Origin: an uncultured Prevotellaceae bacterium
Lineage (GTDB): Bacteria; Bacteroidota; Bacteroidia; Bacteroidales; Bacteroidaceae
Length of the DNA: 6,343 nucleotides
Assembly (NCBI GenBank): GCA_946406585.1
Contig: CAMJLI010000118.1
Span: forward strand, 1 to 6,343
Reading direction: 5' to 3'
Shown here: positions 5,606-6,343 of the stretch, piece by piece
How positions within the stretch are numbered: the first letter of the stretch is position 1
Layout: the number at the start of each line of letters is the position of its first letter
Notes under the pieces: model-generated
Database searches by the model: none
What the model was told of the DNA's origin: nothing
What the model saw: only the letters and a program-made list of their open reading frames with translations
Made by a program: the position numbers and the translations under genes

Positions 5606-6184
5606 GTGCGAACAAATATCAAAAGAAACATGATTGGCTTTCCATTGCTCTTGCTGTTCATGTCTGCCGTGGCTGTGGCTTGCAACGACAAGAAGGTGAC
5701 TGCTACAACTCAAGTATCGGAAACCACCGCCATGGTGGCCGACTCCATCTCGCAAGAGCCTCGTGACACTGTAGGCGAATTGGCTGAGCCTGTTCAACAT
5801 GATTCTGTCTCTGATGTGCCTGCGCAGGCGGCTGACAAGTCTTCGCTGACTCCAGTCTATATGGGGGTGTGGGGAAATGTCGGCGGCACTGGCTTCCTTT
5901 TAGACATGGATGGCTTGACGGGCAGTTATATCCCATACGACATGGCGGAAGCGAAGGAATATGGACAGCGTCGACAGCTGGAGCTTGTTTCCTATGATCC
6001 CAACAATGGCAAATGTATCATCAACGCTTTCCTTAACAAGAAATACATAGGGCAGTTTGATGGCGTCTTCATGGACGATGAATTTGAGGATGATGAGGGA
6101 AATACGCACGGTGTTCAGGCATTTGATGGCGTCTTCAAGAGTGTGAACGGCTCGAAGTTGGACTTCCATTTCCATTTCGACTGA
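5606..6184 (+). CDS. Putative lipoprotein of unknown function
   Basis: The protein has a lipoprotein signal peptide: a hydrophobic run (10-25) ending AVAVAC, with C26 as the predicted lipidated cysteine. Two starts are possible. The GTG at 5606 gives a basic N-region with R2, K6 and R7, as signal peptides require. The ATG at 5630 would leave no positive charge before the hydrophobic core. I therefore prefer GTG (192 residues), although the ATG is the stronger codon. After the cysteine comes an acidic, Ser/Thr-rich linker (27-80) without clear structure, then a beta-rich domain (84-192). That domain has repeated glycine turns (GVWGNVGGTGF, MDGLTGSY) and the pentapeptide FDGVF twice (151-155 and 173-177). 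I do not recognise a named family. It resembles the many small beta-barrel-like lipoproteins of Bacteroidales. It follows the SH3b gene by 42 bases and may be co-transcribed. Confidence 0.82.
   Translation: MRTNIKRNMIGFPLLLLFMSAVAVACNDKKVTATTQVSETTAMVADSISQEPRDTVGELAEPVQHDSVSDVPAQAADKSSLTPVYMGVWGNVGGTGFLLDMDGLTGSYIPYDMAEAKEYGQRRQLELVSYDPNNGKCIINAFLNKKYIGQFDGVFMDDEFEDDEGNTHGVQAFDGVFKSVNGSKLDFHFHFD
6056..6137 (+). repeat. Exact 16-bp direct repeat inside the lipoprotein gene
   Basis: TTTGATGGCGTCTTCA occurs at 6056-6071 and again at 6122-6137. The repeat is in frame and 66 bases (22 codons) apart, and encodes FDGVF both times. Flanking bases differ on both sides. It may mark two equivalent beta strands, or a small recent duplication or gene-conversion patch. 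Recombination between the copies would remove exactly 22 codons without a frameshift. Confidence 0.75.
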
Positions 6185-6249
6185 TCTTGAATCTCAAAAA
6201 GGCATTGTTTGCTGCTTTTGTGGCCTATTCCAAAATATATGGTCAAAAA

Positions 6250-6281
6250 TTTGTGGGTGTGCCAAAAATGCTATAACTTTG
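6250..6281 (+). promoter_or_regulatory. Bacteroidota-type promoter for tRNA-Pro
   Basis: TTTG (6250-6253), a 20-base spacer and TAACTTTG (6274-6281) match the Bacteroidota consensus in both boxes and in spacing. Transcription would start near 6288, about five bases before the mature tRNA. This is a strong-looking promoter, as expected for a stable RNA gene. The rest of the gap after the lipoprotein gene (6185-6249) holds no gene that I can see. Confidence 0.85.
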
Positions 6282-6292
6282 CACCGCTAAAT

Positions 6293-6343
6293 CGGGATGT
6301 AGCGCAGTTGGTAGCGCACTACGTTCGGGACGTAGGGGTCGGG
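6293..6343 (+). tRNA. tRNA-Pro (anticodon CGG), 3' end beyond the window
   Basis: The first 51 bases of a tRNA are present. The 5' acceptor strand CGGGATG (6293-6299) begins with C, typical of bacterial proline tRNAs. The D-stem GCGC/GCGC closes the loop AGTTGGTA. The anticodon stem is CTACG (6319-6323) paired with CGTAG (6331-6335), around the loop TTCGGGA. The anticodon is CGG (6326-6328), which reads CCG. The bases GGGGTC after the stem resemble the variable region of other tRNA-Pro. The T-arm and 3' acceptor strand lie outside the window. Confidence 0.93.

Noticed and set aside
6195..6225. Possible terminator hairpin after the lipoprotein gene
   Set aside because: The arms (AAAAAGGCA and TGCTTTTG) pair only with bulges, the stem is AT-rich, and no clean U-tract follows.

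Overview
The window looks like chromosomal DNA from a Bacteroidota member, most likely a Prevotella-like Bacteroidales. This rests on three things: promoters of the form TTTG-N20-TAnnTTTG (two excellent examples), start codons without convincing Shine-Dalgarno sequences, and the gene families present. The genus is an inference from style, not from a database search. It is ordinary gene-dense housekeeping or transport DNA. I see no insertion sequence, phage gene, CRISPR array or defence system.

Layout: (1) positions 1-66 are the last codons of an unidentified plus-strand gene. (2) A 47-residue basic, single-pass membrane microprotein (159-302) is followed 13 bases later by a CYTH/triphosphate-tunnel metalloenzyme (316-816). 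(3) A VanZ-family membrane protein lies on the minus strand (779-1168), with its 3' end overlapping the CYTH gene. (4) A short intergenic region (1169-1244) holds back-to-back promoter elements, whose two -7 boxes form a perfect 10-bp inverted repeat. (5) Two tandem neurotransmitter:sodium symporter (NSS) genes (1245-2609 and 2625-3989) encode 454-residue proteins that align without a single gap, about 56% identical by hand count. (6) A membrane-anchored protein with three ComEA-like helix-hairpin-helix units (4002-4988) closes that probable operon. (7) A secreted SH3b protein (5111-5563) and a lipoprotein (5606-6184) follow. (8) A tRNA-Pro(CGG) with a textbook promoter runs off the right edge.

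How the genes may work together: the NSS pair probably imports amino acids or related amines with sodium. Residue 259 is Asp in both copies at a place where the Na1 ligand is usually Asn, and the copies differ at pocket positions, so they may have different substrates. The HhH protein is co-transcribed by position, but no functional link is evident. The SH3b protein and the lipoprotein are both envelope proteins of unknown function. The most notable points are the gapless NSS paralogue pair, the mirror-image promoter region, the basic membrane microprotein, and an exact 16-bp repeat inside the lipoprotein gene. None of these amounts to a clearly new biological system.
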